A DNA stretch of 36,934 nucleotides from Acidobacteriota bacterium (GCA_012719455.1 JAAYAJ010000044.1:1-36934); one strand, 5' to 3'. Counted from the first letter of the stretch, positions 1-9,452 are shown. The notes: generated by a model not told the origin, from the sequence alone. Translations and numbers: made by a program.

Positions 1-3000
1 ACAAGGAGGCGCTTGGCGTCCTCGGGCTGGCTCAGCGTCAACATCTTGTAGCGCGTCTCGGCGTAGGCGTAGTCCTTCAGCGGGATGGTCGGCGTCCGGG
101 AATCCAGGATCAGCGGGTTCTTCCCCTCCGCCGCCATCAGCGGGTTGAACCGGTAGAGGATCCAGTGGCCGCTGTTGACCGCCGCCTTCTGCTGCTGGTT
201 GCCGCGGACCATGTCGAAGCCGTGGGCGATGCAGTGGCTGTAGGCGATGATGATGGAGGGGCCGGGGAAAGCCTCCGCCTCCCGGAACGCCCGGATGGTC
301 TGCACGTCGTTGGCCCCGAGGGCCACGGTGGCGACGTAGGCGCCGCCCCCGTTCATCGCGTGCATCCCGAGGTCTTTCTTGGACGCAGCCTTCCCCGCCG
401 ACGCGAACTTGGCCACGGCCCCCATCGGGGTGGCCTTCGACATCTGCCCGCCGGTATTGGAGTACACCTCGCTGTCGAGCACCAGGATATTCACGTCGCG
501 GCCCGAAGCCAGGACGTGGTCCAGCCCGCCGTAACCGATGTCGTAAGCCCAGCCGTCCCCGCCGACGATCCACACGCTCTTCTTCACCAGGTAATCGGCC
601 AGGGTGAGGAGGCTCTTCGCTTTCGGGGAATCCACCCCCTGCAGCCTTTTCTTCAATTCCGCCACCCGTTCCCGTTGGGCGAAAATTCCGGCTTCGGTCG
701 ACTGGTCCGCGTCGAGCAGCTGCCCGGCCAGTTCTTCGCCGATCTGCGGCGCCAGCTCCCGGACCAGGTCGCGCGCCACCCCGGCGTGCTGGTCGACCGT
801 CAATCGGAAGCCCAGGCCGAACTCGGCGTTGTCCTCGAAGAGCGAATTGCTCCAGGCCGGCCCCCGCCCATCCCGGTTGCGGGTGTAGGGCGTCGTCGGC
901 AGGTTGCCGCCGTAGATGGAGGAACACCCGGTGGCGTTGGCAATGAGGGCCCGGTCGCCGAAAAGCTGCGTCAGCAGCTTGATGTAGGGGGTCTCGCCGC
1001 AACCGGCGCAGGCCCCGGAAAACTCGAAGAGCGGCTGGAGCAGCTGGGTGGTCTTGACGCTGTTCAGGCGCAGCAGCCGGCGGTCGTACTCCGGCAAATC
1101 GAGGAAGAAACGGAAATTCTCCCGCTCGGCAAGGCGGACCGGGGGCTGCGGCACCATGTTGATCGCCCTGCGCTTCGGATCCTTGCGGTTGCGCGCGGGA
1201 CACATCTCCACACACACCCCGCAGCCGGTGCAATCCTCGGGAGCGACCTGGACGCTGTACATCATGCCCGGCTGGAAATCGTTCCCCTTCGCCGGCATGT
1301 GCTTGAAGGTGGGAGGCGCCTTCTCAAGGTGCCGCGCGTCGTAGGCCTTGATCCGGATGCTCGCGTGGGGGCACGACAGGGCGCACTTGCCGCACTGGAT
1401 ACAGGTGTTCGGGTCCCACGAGGGGATTTCCAGGGCTATATTGCGCTTCTCCCACCGGGCGGTCCCCGTTGGGAAAGTCCCGTCCACGGGGAAGGCGCTC
1501 ACCGGGAGGCGATCCCCCACCCCCTCTATGATGCGGGCGGTGAATTCCTGCACGAAATCGGGGGCCTCCTCCGGAACCACCGGGGGTTTTTCAAGCCTGC
1601 CAGTGGCCGTTGCGGGAACCTTCACCTCGAAAAGGTTCGCCAGAGTTTCTTCCACCGCGCGGAAGTTCTTCCGAACGACCTCCTCCCCCTTCGACCCATA
1701 GGTATTCTTGATCGAATTCTTGATGGCGTCGATCGCCTCGTCGCGCGGCAGCACACCTGAAATGGCGAAGAAGCAGGTCTGCATGATGGTGTTGACCCGC
1801 GCACCCATCCCCGTCGCCTTAGCGACCTGGTAGCCGTCGATGACGTAGAAGCGGATCTTCTTGTCGATGATCTGCTGCTGCACGCTCCGCGGTATCCGGT
1901 CCCAGACCTCCTCGGGGCCGTAGGGGCTGTTCAGGAGAAAGGTGGCCCCCTCCACGGCATCCTTGAGCATGTCGTAGCGCTCCAGGAAGACGAACTGGTG
2001 GCAGGCGATGAAATTCGCCTTGTCCACGAGATAGGTGGAGCGGATCGGCTTGGCCCCGAACCGGAGGTGCGACACCGTCACCGTCCCCGACTTGCGCGAA
2101 TCGTAGAAAAAATACCCCTGGGCGTGGTTGGGCGTGTCCTCCCCGATGATCTTGATCGAATTCTTGTTTGCGCCGACGGTGCCGTCCGCCCCCAGCCCAT
2201 AGAAAAGGCAGCGTGTGACGTCCCCCTCGACGCTGAAATCGGGGTCGTAATCGATCGAGTTGCCGGTGACGTCGTCGTGGATCCCAACGCTGAAATTGTT
2301 CTTCGGGGTCTCCTTTTTCAGTTCCTCGAAAACGCCGCGGATCATGGCCGGGGTGAATTCCTTCGAGGAAAGACCGTAGCGTCCCCCCACCACCTTCGGA
2401 AAGCGCGCAAACGGCAGGGTTCCGGCGGCGTACGATTCCGCGAGCGCCGTGACCACGTCCTTGTACAGCGGCTCCCCGCCAGCACCCGGCTCCTTGGTTC
2501 GGTCAAGCACCGCCAGGGTGCGCACCGACGGCGGCAGCGCCCGGATCATGTCCTCCCCCGAGAAGGGGCGGTAGAGGCGCACTTTCAGGACACCTATCTT
2601 TTCTTTCCGGTCGTTGAGGTAATCGACGGTCTCCTCCGTCGCTTCCGCCCCCGACCCCATCAGCACGATCACCCGTTCCGCGTCCGGGGCGCCGACATAG
2701 TCGAAGAGGTGGTATTGCCGCCCGACAACGGCGGCAAACCGGTCCATCACCTTCTGAACAATGGCGGGGGTGGCTTGGTAGAAGGGGTTCGCGGCCTCCC
2801 GCGCCTGGAAAAAGACGTCGGGGTTTTGCGCCGTTCCGCGGATGACGGGGTGATCGGGGGAAAGCCGACGCAAGCGATGGGCCAGTACCAGGTCGTCGTC
2901 AATCAGGGCGCGGATGTCTTCTTCCGTAAGCTGCTCTATCTTCATAATTTCGTGAGAAGTCCGGAACCCGTCGAAGAAGTGCACGAAGGGGACGCGGGCC

Positions 3001-3485
3001 TCGAGCGTCGCGGCCTGGGCGATGAGCGCCATGTCCATCACTTCCTGCACCGAGTTGGAAACCAGCATCGCCCATCCGGTGGAGCGCACAGCCATGACAT
3101 CGCTGTGGTCCCCGTAGATCGAAAGCGCATGGGCGGCGATGGTGCGGGCGGTGACGTTGAAGACCGCGGGCGTCAACTCTCCGGCGATCTTGAACATGTT
3201 GGGGATCATCAGGAGCAGCCCCTGCGAGGCGGTGAACGTGGTGGTCAAGGCGCCTGCCTGCAGCGCGCCGTGAACGGCTCCGGCCGCCCCCCCCTCGCTC
3301 TGCATCTCGGTCACCGAGGGGATCATCCCCCAGATGTTTTTGAGCTTCTGCGCCGCCCAGGCATCGGCCCATTCCCCCATCGGGGAGGAGGGAGTGATCG
3401 GGTAGATCGCGATGACTTCGCTGGTGCGGTAGGCGACATAGGCCGCGGCCTCGTTACCATCGATGGTAACCATCTTTCTTTCCAT
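1..3485 (-). CDS. nifJ: Pyruvate:ferredoxin (flavodoxin) oxidoreductase, C-terminus cut by window edge
   Basis: This enzyme oxidatively decarboxylates pyruvate to acetyl-CoA and CO2 and reduces ferredoxin, or runs in reverse. The frame is open from the ATG at 3485 to the left edge, giving about 1161 codons. Homodimeric PFORs are near 1,180-1,200 residues, so only a short C-terminal tail is missing. The N-terminus has the YPITPSSPMGEW pyruvate-binding motif. A mid-protein ferredoxin domain carries two clusters, CIQCGKCALSCP and CTGCGVCVEMCP. The C-terminal thiamine-diphosphate domain has CAGCGETPY, GGDGWAYDIGYGG and the NTGGQMSKATP stretch. All domains are fused in one chain, unlike the neighbouring multi-subunit enzyme. 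A 267-base gap separates it from that operon, so it is probably transcribed on its own. I am very confident of the family. Confidence 0.96.
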   Translation of the reverse strand, partial: MERKMVTIDGNEAAAYVAYRTSEVIAIYPITPSSPMGEWADAWAAQKLKNIWGMIPSVTEMQSEGGAAGAVHGALQAGALTTTFTASQGLLLMIPNMFKIAGELTPAVFNVTARTIAAHALSIYGDHSDVMAVRSTGWAMLVSNSVQEVMDMALIAQAATLEARVPFVHFFDGFRTSHEIMKIEQLTEEDIRALIDDDLVLAHRLRRLSPDHPVIRGTAQNPDVFFQAREAANPFYQATPAIVQKVMDRFAAVVGRQYHLFDYVGAPDAERVIVLMGSGAEATEETVDYLNDRKEKIGVLKVRLYRPFSGEDMIRALPPSVRTLAVLDRTKEPGAGGEPLYKDVVTALAESYAAGTLPFARFPKVVGGRYGLSSKEFTPAMIRGVFEELKKETPKNNFSVGIHDDVTGNSIDYDPDFSVEGDVTRCLFYGLGADGTVGANKNSIKIIGEDTPNHAQGYFFYDSRKSGTVTVSHLRFGAKPIRSTYLVDKANFIACHQFVFLERYDMLKDAVEGATFLLNSPYGPEEVWDRIPRSVQQQIIDKKIRFYVIDGYQVAKATGMGARVNTIMQTCFFAISGVLPRDEAIDAIKNSIKNTYGSKGEEVVRKNFRAVEETLANLFEVKVPATATGRLEKPPVVPEEAPDFVQEFTARIIEGVGDRLPVSAFPVDGTFPTGTARWEKRNIALEIPSWDPNTCIQCGKCALSCPHASIRIKAYDARHLEKAPPTFKHMPAKGNDFQPGMMYSVQVAPEDCTGCGVCVEMCPARNRKDPKRRAINMVPQPPVRLAERENFRFFLDLPEYDRRLLRLNSVKTTQLLQPLFEFSGACAGCGETPYIKLLTQLFGDRALIANATGCSSIYGGNLPTTPYTRNRDGRGPAWSNSLFEDNAEFGLGFRLTVDQHAGVARDLVRELAPQIGEELAGQLLDADQSTEAGIFAQRERVAELKKRLQGVDSPKAKSLLTLADYLVKKSVWIVGGDGWAYDIGYGGLDHVLASGRDVNILVLDSEVYSNTGGQMSKATPMGAVAKFASAGKAASKKDLGMHAMNGGGAYVATVALGANDVQTIRAFREAEAFPGPSIIIAYSHCIAHGFDMVRGNQQQKAAVNSGHWILYRFNPLMAAEGKNPLILDSRTPTIPLKDYAYAETRYKMLTLSQPEDAKRLL

Positions 3486-3752
3486 GGTTCACCCTCTATA
3501 TAAGTCAAGGTGGGGCGTGAGGTTCCGGGCAGGGGCGATTTCGATCCCTCGTTCACTTCCACCCGTGTAATCGGCTTACCGATGACGTTCATCCACCCCG
3601 GCCACCTTTCCGTCCGGGGGGGGGAAACAAACAGGCTCATTCTAAAATAATCGCGGGGGGTTTACCAGCCGGTATTTTCCCGGCCGTTCAGGCCGGCCTC
3701 GAAAAGAGCGGCAGCGCGGCTTTAGTCATTGACCCATCACATCTTATTCAAT

Positions 3753-5186
3753 TCAGGCCTGCTCAGCCTCCACCGCCGCCCGCCGTCCGGCCTCGATCGC
3801 CCTGCGGTTGCTCTCGAGCATCCCCGGCCTGGTCCCCTTCTCGACGAAAGCCGCCAGGATCGATTCCTGGTCCACCGCCCCGGTCAGTTCCAGGTAGGCG
3901 CCCAGCATGACCATGTTGGTCGATTTGGCGCTGCCCAGTTCGGAGGCGATTTCGTAGGAGGGGATCCTGACGATCCGGATGTCCTTCCGGTCCGGCACCT
4001 CCTTCACCATCGAGGCATTCGCCAACAAGAGCCCTCCCGGCTGGATCGCGTGGGCGAACTTTCCGATCGAGGGCTGATTGAAGGCAATCAGGCTCGTGGG
4101 GCGGCTGATCCAGGGGGAAGCGATCGGTTGCCGGGAGAGACGCAGGTGGCAGTGGGCCGTCCCCCCGCGCATTTCCGGCCCATAGGAAGGGATCCAGGTG
4201 ACCTCCAGCCCTTCGCGCATGGCCCCTTCGGCCAGCGCCATCCCGGCAAAGAGCACCCCCTGCCCGCCGAACCCGCTCAGCGTCAGGGCTTCTTCCCCGA
4301 TCGTGCCTCGGGCCACGCTTCCGCCCTCCGGCGCCTCCGCCGCCGGCACCGGGGGATCGGCCGCAAACGGGATCCCGCCCCCCTTGCTCACATCGATCCC
4401 CTTCGGGAGACGGTCGCTGTGGTCAAGGTCCCGGAAGACCTGGAGCGGGAAGACCGGGACCATGTACTTTTCCACCCAGCGATTCGCCTCTTCGGGAGGG
4501 ACCTTCCATCCGCTGGGACAGGGGGAGAGGATTTCAACGAAGGAGAAACCGCGCCCCTCGACCTGGTTCCGGAGCGCCTTGCGCACCGCCTTGCGCGCAC
4601 GCATATTCTGCCTGGCATTGGTCAGGGCCACCCGTTCGATGTAGGCCGGCCCGTCGAGCGTGGCCAGCAGTTCGCACATTCGCATCGGGGGTCCCTCGAC
4701 CTCGAAGGAACGCCCCCGGGGGGAGGTCGTGGTGCGCTGGCCGAGCGGGGTCGTGGGCGCCATCTGCCCCCCCGTCATGCCGTAGATACCATTGTTGATG
4801 AAAAAGACCGTGATCGATTCGCCCCGGTTGGCCGCGTGGAGGATCTCGTTCCCTCCAATGGCGGCCAAATCACCGTCCCCCTGGTAGCAAAAGACAACGG
4901 CCTCCGGGCGCGCGCGCTTGACCCCGGTCGCCACGGCGGGGGCGCGCCCGTGGGAGGCGGAGATGTTGCCCACGTCCAGGTAGTAGTACATGAAGATGGA
5001 ACAGCCCACCGGGCCGACGAGGATGGCCCGGTCCTGGATGCCGAAATCGTCGATCGCCTCCGCGATCAGCTTCTGCATCACTCCATGGCCGCAGCCGGGG
5101 CAGTAGTGGGTAATCTCGGTATTTCCCCCCTTGCGCTCGAAACGATCATAAAACGATGCGGATCGGCTATGCTTGATTTCCCACAC
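3753..5186 (-). CDS. 2-oxoacid:ferredoxin oxidoreductase, fused beta (TPP) and gamma subunits
   Basis: This is the catalytic beta subunit of a KorAB/VorAB-type 2-oxoacid:ferredoxin oxidoreductase fused to the gamma subunit. Residues about 1-270 form the thiamine-diphosphate half, with HYCPGCGHG, GPVGCS, the YQGDGDLAAIGGNE metal/TPP motif and NNGIYGMTGGQ. Residues about 300-470 form the gamma half, with LSGFGGQGV and PSYGPEMRGG. Gamma is usually a separate polypeptide of about 180 residues. The start is a GTG at 5186 with GGAGA a few bases upstream, inside the end of the alpha gene, so the two genes overlap by 20 bases and are probably translationally coupled. Whether the substrate is 2-oxoglutarate, a branched-chain 2-oxoacid or another cannot be told from sequence. 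Confidence 0.92.
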   Translation of the reverse strand: MWEIKHSRSASFYDRFERKGGNTEITHYCPGCGHGVMQKLIAEAIDDFGIQDRAILVGPVGCSIFMYYYLDVGNISASHGRAPAVATGVKRARPEAVVFCYQGDGDLAAIGGNEILHAANRGESITVFFINNGIYGMTGGQMAPTTPLGQRTTTSPRGRSFEVEGPPMRMCELLATLDGPAYIERVALTNARQNMRARKAVRKALRNQVEGRGFSFVEILSPCPSGWKVPPEEANRWVEKYMVPVFPLQVFRDLDHSDRLPKGIDVSKGGGIPFAADPPVPAAEAPEGGSVARGTIGEEALTLSGFGGQGVLFAGMALAEGAMREGLEVTWIPSYGPEMRGGTAHCHLRLSRQPIASPWISRPTSLIAFNQPSIGKFAHAIQPGGLLLANASMVKEVPDRKDIRIVRIPSYEIASELGSAKSTNMVMLGAYLELTGAVDQESILAAFVEKGTRPGMLESNRRAIEAGRRAAVEAEQA

Positions 5187-6231
5187 ACTCTTTCTCCATC
5201 TTCCTGAGGGCTTCAGCCACTTCCTCCGCCGCCGGCATCATCCCTCCCGTCCGGCGCATCAGCTCGACCGGGGTGATGCCGGCGACGTGCAGGCGGACGT
5301 CATCCACCATCTGGCCGTTGTTGAGCTCCAGCACCAGGATGGCATAGACCTTGCCCGCCAGCTGGCGCAACCGCCGGGCGGGGAAAGGGAAGAGGCTGAT
5401 CGGGCGCAGCAGGCCCACCCGGACTCCGCCGGCGCGGGCCATGGCCACTGCGGCGCGGGCAATGCGGCTGCTGATGCCGAAGGCGACGATGAGGATTTCG
5501 GCGTCCTCCGTCCGGACCTCCTCCCACCGGACTTCGTTCTTCTCGATTTCCGCGTAAGTCCGTTCCAGCCCGGTGATGTGCATTTCCTGCTTTTCATGCT
5601 CGAGCAGGATCGAGGTAATCAGGTTCTGGCGCGTCTGAGCCGTTCCGGTCACGGCCCACGGCTTTTCCGGTTCGGGCGCGGCCGAGGTCGTGATGGTGAC
5701 CGGCTCCATCATCTGCCCGAGCGCCCCGTCGGCCAATACCATCACCGGGGTGCGGTAGCGGTCGGCTACGTCGAAAGCATGGATGGTGAGATCGCACATT
5801 TCCTGGACGCTGTTGGGGGCGAAGACGGGGGTCTTGTAGCAGCCGTGGCCGCCGGCCTTGACGACCTGGTGGTAATCCCCCTGCTCCACGCCGAGGTTTC
5901 CGAGCCCGGGTCCCGCCCGCTGCACATCCACGATCACTCCAGGCAGCAGGGCGCCCGCCATGTAGGAGATCCCCTCCTGCATCAAGCTGATACCGGGTCC
6001 TGAAGAGGCGGTCATGGCCCTTACGCCGGCCGACGAAGCGCCGAAGAGCATCTGAATAGCGGCGATCTCGCTTTCGGCCGGAATGAAAACGCCGCCCACA
6101 TCGGGAAGGAGGAGCGAGGCCATTTCCGCGATCTCGCTCGCCGGGGTTATCGGGTACCCGAAAAACGCCCTACACCCCGCGGCAATCGCGCCGTGCATCA
6201 CCGCTTCATTCCCCTTCATCAGCAGGCGCAT
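5167..6231 (-). CDS. 2-oxoacid:ferredoxin oxidoreductase alpha subunit (KorA/VorB type)
   Basis: This is the alpha subunit that binds the 2-oxoacid and CoA together with the beta-gamma protein. The first 60 residues contain KGNEAVMHGAIAAGC, FGYPITPASEIAE and the PAESEIAAI region, and later GPGISLMQEG, all typical of the family. Length is about 354 residues, which is usual. The frame extends to an upstream TTG at 6252. I chose the ATG at 6231 because GGAGG sits six bases before it and the conserved N-terminus begins there. It follows the ferredoxin-like delta gene after 67 bases and overlaps the downstream beta-gamma gene by 20 bases, so the three form one operon. Confidence 0.93.
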   Translation of the reverse strand: MRLLMKGNEAVMHGAIAAGCRAFFGYPITPASEIAEMASLLLPDVGGVFIPAESEIAAIQMLFGASSAGVRAMTASSGPGISLMQEGISYMAGALLPGVIVDVQRAGPGLGNLGVEQGDYHQVVKAGGHGCYKTPVFAPNSVQEMCDLTIHAFDVADRYRTPVMVLADGALGQMMEPVTITTSAAPEPEKPWAVTGTAQTRQNLITSILLEHEKQEMHITGLERTYAEIEKNEVRWEEVRTEDAEILIVAFGISSRIARAAVAMARAGGVRVGLLRPISLFPFPARRLRQLAGKVYAILVLELNNGQMVDDVRLHVAGITPVELMRRTGGMMPAAEEVAEALRKMEKECVGNQA

Positions 6232-6298
6232 GCACCGCCTCCACGATCGCAAACCGGCCCCCGCTCACGCTTAGCCCCCGGCTCAACCATAAGCCCTG

Positions 6299-6541
6299 TC
6301 ATGCTGCGGGCTTACCCTCGCCCAACTTGCGCACGCGCACGGTGATGGCACCAGGTTCCGGGCAGACGTAAAAGCATATGCCGCATCCGGTGCACCCGCT
6401 CCCCCGGTAGAGCGCCGCACAATAGCCCTGTTGGTTCAGCGCCGTCCCCTGCTCGAGCACCTTTGCGGGGCAGGAGACGATGCAAAGACGGCATCCCTTG
6501 CAGAGATGGTGCGCGATGATGACGTCGCCGCGGTCCGCCAT
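6299..6541 (-). CDS. 2-oxoacid:ferredoxin oxidoreductase delta subunit, 2x[4Fe-4S] ferredoxin
   Basis: This 80-residue protein is the electron-transfer delta subunit of the adjacent 2-oxoacid oxidoreductase. Two cluster motifs are plain: [12 protein letters not shown] near residue 14 and [16 protein letters not shown] near residue 50. Each gives four cysteines for a [4Fe-4S] cluster. A strong GGAGGAGG ribosome binding site precedes the ATG. It is the first gene of the delta-alpha-beta/gamma operon. It diverges from the zinc-ribbon gene at 6707 across a 165-base gap that must hold the operon promoter. I see no convincing -35/-10 pair on this strand. Confidence 0.92.
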   Translation of the reverse strand: MADRGDVIIAHHLCKGCRLCIVSCPAKVLEQGTALNQQGYCAALYRGSGCTGCGICFYVCPEPGAITVRVRKLGEGKPAA

Positions 6542-6650
6542 ACCCTCCTCCAGATCACATTCTAGCCCGACACCGGGCCCGGAAAAATAGCTTTAACCAT
6601 AATCTGGAATGACTAACGAGGCAACACCTGTTTCGAAAAAAGGTTTCATG

Positions 6651-6680
6651 TTGGCACGCTCCCTCCGCCCGGAGTAGAAT
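6651..6680 (+). promoter_or_regulatory. Candidate sigma70 promoter for the zinc-ribbon gene
   Basis: TTGGCA (6651-6656) and TAGAAT (6675-6680) are separated by 18 bases. The predicted transcript would begin a few bases before the GGGGAGGGGG ribosome binding site of the gene at 6707. The two elements are reasonable but not perfect matches to consensus. Confidence 0.45.
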
Positions 6681-6706
6681 GGAAAAAAACCAGGGGAGGG
6701 GGAGCT

Positions 6707-7015
6707 ATGGCCCGGAAAAACAACGGCAATATATCGGTCGAGTGCCCCGATTGCGGCACCCGGCTCATCATCGATCCGCAGCTGGGCAAGGTGCTCCGGC
6801 ACGAGGCTCCGCCCCCCAAACGAAGTTCCATGGATCTGGGGGAGGCGGCGGCGCTCCTGCGAGAACAGGCGGAGAAACGGGAGGCTATCTTCCGGCAAAG
6901 CGCCGAGGACCTGAAGACCCACTCGCAACTGCTCGAGCGGAAATTCGAGGAATCGCTCAGCCAGAACCGGGGCCGTCCTGTGACCCGGCCCACCCGGGAT
7001 TTCGATCTTGATTGA
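6707..7015 (+). CDS. Small zinc-ribbon protein with C-terminal helix, function unknown
   Basis: This 102-residue protein begins with a single ECPDCGTRLIID knuckle near residue 12, the first half of a zinc ribbon. No second CxxC pair is visible, so any metal site would need dimerisation or be incomplete. The rest is highly charged: about residues 45-90 are predicted to be one long helix with many Glu, Arg, Lys and Gln, possibly a coiled coil. The start is supported by GGGGAGGGGGA directly upstream. It is soluble, with no signal peptide. The sensor gene follows after 33 bases, so they may be co-transcribed. I do not recognise a function. Confidence 0.75.
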   Translation: MARKNNGNISVECPDCGTRLIIDPQLGKVLRHEAPPPKRSSMDLGEAAALLREQAEKREAIFRQSAEDLKTHSQLLERKFEESLSQNRGRPVTRPTRDFDLD

Positions 7016-7048
7016 AAAATGAGGGAATCCCGGGATATGCTCTGATCA

Positions 7049-8161
7049 ATGGGCCGGATTCCGACCATGACCAAGCTCCTTCAAGGCGTGTCCCTGCGGG
7101 CCAGGGTTTCGGCCGGGTTCATCCTGATCGTGATCCTGAGCACATCGCTGGTCGCCTTTGTGGGATCCAGGATCCTCACCCGGGCGCTGCTCGACGAAGA
7201 AATCCGGCAGATGCGCCTGAACCTCCGGTCCGCCTCGATGGTCTACGCCCACAACCGGGACACCCTGCGACAGTCGGTCCAAGGGGCCGCGCGCTCGGAG
7301 CGCCTGGCACTGGCACTGGAGCCGGAGGGGAAGGACGCCCTCCCCGACCTGCTCGCCCTCATCCGGGAGGAGCAGCGGCTCCATTTCCTGACCTTCGTGG
7401 ACACCCGCAACCCGAGGATGCTGCGGGCCCTCGGTCAGGATTCCGGTCCGTCCGGGGCCGACCGCTTCCCCATTCTGGGCTACCTACAACGTGCCCTGGC
7501 CGGGGAGACGGCGGCGGGGACGGAGGTACTCCTCCCCGAGTCGCTGCTGCGCGAGGGACAGGCTCTGGCGCAACGGGCGCGCATCCCGGTCCACTCCCCC
7601 CGGGAGCATGAAAACGCCCCGCCCGAAGTTGACAACGGGCTGACCCTGATCGCCGCATCCCCGGTGGAGACCCGCTCCGGCTTCAAGGGGGTGCTCTACG
7701 GGGGGATTCTCCTCAACCACGACACCCGGCTCGTGACCCGGATCGGTGATTTCGTGTTCGGCGCGCGCCACGCCGAAGACGTCGGCGACGGGATCGTCAC
7801 CCTCTACCTGGGAGACGTGTCCGTGGCAACCAATGCCGCCGCCCCGGACGGGGAGGGGAAAGCCGGCATGCACGCCCACCCCGACATCGGGCGCACCGTC
7901 GGCTCCCAAGGGAAGACCTTTTACGGCCGGGTCGATTCGGGCGCCGGCGGACAGTTGACCGCCTGCCAGCCCCTGCGCAACCGCCTGAACGTCGTGGTGG
8001 GAATGCTGTGCGTCGGGATCTCGGAAAAGCCGCTGCTCGAGGCCCAGGCCTCCATGATCGCCACCTTCCTGATGGTGGCCGGGATCGGAACGCTGGTCGT
8101 GCTGGGACTCGCCTTCTTCATCACCCGCACCGTGGCGCACCAACCGCCGGAAGGGAGCTAG
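7049..8161 (+). CDS. Membrane sensor with periplasmic Cache domain, ending after the second TM helix
   Basis: This 370-residue protein has a first membrane helix at about residues 22-42, a large extracytoplasmic region, and a second helix at about 338-358. The region before the second helix resembles the dCache domains of sensor kinases and chemoreceptors, with VTLYLGDVSVATN, a GKTFYGRV segment and NVVVGMLCVGISEKPL. Family members continue into HAMP and then a kinase or methyl-accepting domain. This one stops about ten residues after the helix, so it has no output domain. The start is uncertain: ATGs at 7049 and 7067 are both possible and neither has a good ribosome binding site. It could be a truncated gene. 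The stop lies 179 bases before a tRNA. Confidence 0.75.
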   Translation: MGRIPTMTKLLQGVSLRARVSAGFILIVILSTSLVAFVGSRILTRALLDEEIRQMRLNLRSASMVYAHNRDTLRQSVQGAARSERLALALEPEGKDALPDLLALIREEQRLHFLTFVDTRNPRMLRALGQDSGPSGADRFPILGYLQRALAGETAAGTEVLLPESLLREGQALAQRARIPVHSPREHENAPPEVDNGLTLIAASPVETRSGFKGVLYGGILLNHDTRLVTRIGDFVFGARHAEDVGDGIVTLYLGDVSVATNAAAPDGEGKAGMHAHPDIGRTVGSQGKTFYGRVDSGAGGQLTACQPLRNRLNVVVGMLCVGISEKPLLEAQASMIATFLMVAGIGTLVVLGLAFFITRTVAHQPPEGS

Positions 8162-8340
8162 ATCCTCCCCGGGGCGCCCAAGCATCCGGTCGGGCGAACG
8201 CTGCCGGCTGGGGCGACACCGATCCCCGCGCCGGGCGCGATTTGCACTTGAAATGCGGCGCGGAAGACAGCAGAATAAGGGGTCTGCCGGATTGCCGGGC
8301 CCCGGGTCAACCCAACCCCCGATCCGGCCTTCGATCTTGT

Positions 8341-8417
8341 GGCGACGTAGCTCAGTTGGTTAGAGCGTGGGATTCATAACCCCAAGGTCGGTGGTTCAAT
8401 TCCACCCGTCGCTACCA
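8341..8417 (+). tRNA. tRNA-Met (anticodon CAT), CCA encoded
   Basis: The sequence folds as a full cloverleaf. The acceptor arm GGCGACG (8341-8347) pairs with CGTCGCT (8407-8413), with one G-U at the end. The D arm contains the usual AGCTCAGTTGGT. The anticodon loop is ATTCATAAC with anticodon CAT. The T arm has GGTTCAATTCC. A discriminator A and an encoded CCA follow. The G-U closing pair and the elongator-like loops argue against initiator tRNA. CAT could also be a tRNA-Ile2 modified to lysidine, which sequence alone does not exclude. Confidence 0.93.
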
Positions 8418-8528
8418 TTTACTTCACCACCGACAACTTCCAGTAAATCTACATTTTCCATCCATGTCAGACTTGAAAAACGAACCGAATCATTCAGAAC
8501 GCCCCGCCGCCTCTCCTTGCATGTTTGG

Positions 8529-9452
8529 CTAACCCTTTACGAAGGGTTCCATTCTATTGCTGCCGAGCGGGAGCGGACACATGGACCGGGGACCGAACCA
8601 CTTGTTGTATATCGCCATGAATTCACCGCTTTCCCAGAGATCATGCAGGCAATAATTCAGCGTATCGCGCCAGCGCGAATTGTTTTCGGAGACGCCGATG
8701 CCGTATTGAGCGTTTGCATAGAGCGTGTCGGTTATGGCAAGTTCCCCATCCGGACCGACCTTGCGTCCCGCCAGCATGGCCGTATTGATAACGATGGAAC
8801 TGTCGTCGGTGAATCCGTCGATTTGCCCGTCGATCAACGCCTGAATGCCCGCCGCATGGTTGTCGAATTGCTTGAGCCGAGGCAATTCCCACCCTTGGGC
8901 GGAAAAGTAATCCTGGATTTCTCCTTCCGAAGAGGATGCCCGCTTGAATCCCACCGTCTTGCCGGCAAACCAGGACAGCGCGCGCTTGCCATCGACAGTA
9001 CGGTACAGAATACCCTTGCCGTCCCAGCCATAAGGAACGGTGAAATCAATTCTCGCATCGCGCCGGCGGGTGATATTAATGTGGCATAAAGCCATGTGCA
9101 CCTCGCCCGACTGAACCCATCCGATGCGTGTTTCATCGGTAACCGCCCTGAATTCGAGCACCACGGGACGTTCGGCATACGCCTGAAGCTTTTTTGCAAC
9201 GGCGCGGGCGATATCGACATCAAACCCCACCAGCTCCCCTTTTTGGCGGTAACCGTACGGGGCGGCCTCCTGGCCGATGCCTACAATCACCCGCCCCTCT
9301 CTCTTGACAATCTCCAAAGTGCCGGCGGAAGGTTTTGATTCAGCCGACGGTTGCGGGCCGCTTTCCCGATGTCCCATGGAACATGAGCCGAACAGGAAAA
9401 CCAATGCGACGCTCATAATTGGTGTAATTTTCATCATGGATTGCACTGACAT
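8529..9452 (-). CDS. Polar amino-acid ABC transporter, substrate-binding lipoprotein
   Basis: This is a family 3 (GlnH/PEB1a-like) periplasmic binding protein of 307 residues. A signal peptide ends in a lipobox-like FGSC with the acceptor Cys at residue 24. The mature protein then has EIVKREGRVIVGIG, YGYRQKGELVGFDVDIARAVAKKL, the INITRRRDARIDFTVPY motif and DGFTDDSS, all usual for glutamate/aspartate/glutamine-type receptors. The start ATG has AGGA five bases upstream and lies only six bases after the stop of the permease gene. It is the last gene of the five-gene block. The ligand is not determined; polar amino acid is the safe statement. Confidence 0.9.
   Translation of the reverse strand: MSVQSMMKITPIMSVALVFLFGSCSMGHRESGPQPSAESKPSAGTLEIVKREGRVIVGIGQEAAPYGYRQKGELVGFDVDIARAVAKKLQAYAERPVVLEFRAVTDETRIGWVQSGEVHMALCHINITRRRDARIDFTVPYGWDGKGILYRTVDGKRALSWFAGKTVGFKRASSSEGEIQDYFSAQGWELPRLKQFDNHAAGIQALIDGQIDGFTDDSSIVINTAMLAGRKVGPDGELAITDTLYANAQYGIGVSENNSRWRDTLNYCLHDLWESGEFMAIYNKWFGPRSMCPLPLGSNRMEPFVKG

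Noticed and set aside
165-3503. Long open frames on the plus strand opposite the PFOR gene
   Set aside because: They are antisense to conserved PFOR motifs and have odd compositions rich in Arg, His, Pro and Gly. Such frames are common in GC-rich DNA.
3680-3696. Hairpin CCGGCC-GTTCA-GGCCGG as terminator of the 2-oxoacid oxidoreductase operon
   Set aside because: The stem is only six bases and no T-run follows on the minus strand.
8162-8340. HAMP domain continuing in another frame after the sensor stop
   Set aside because: A short stretch in the +1 frame faintly recalls a HAMP segment, but the match is too weak to claim a frameshift.
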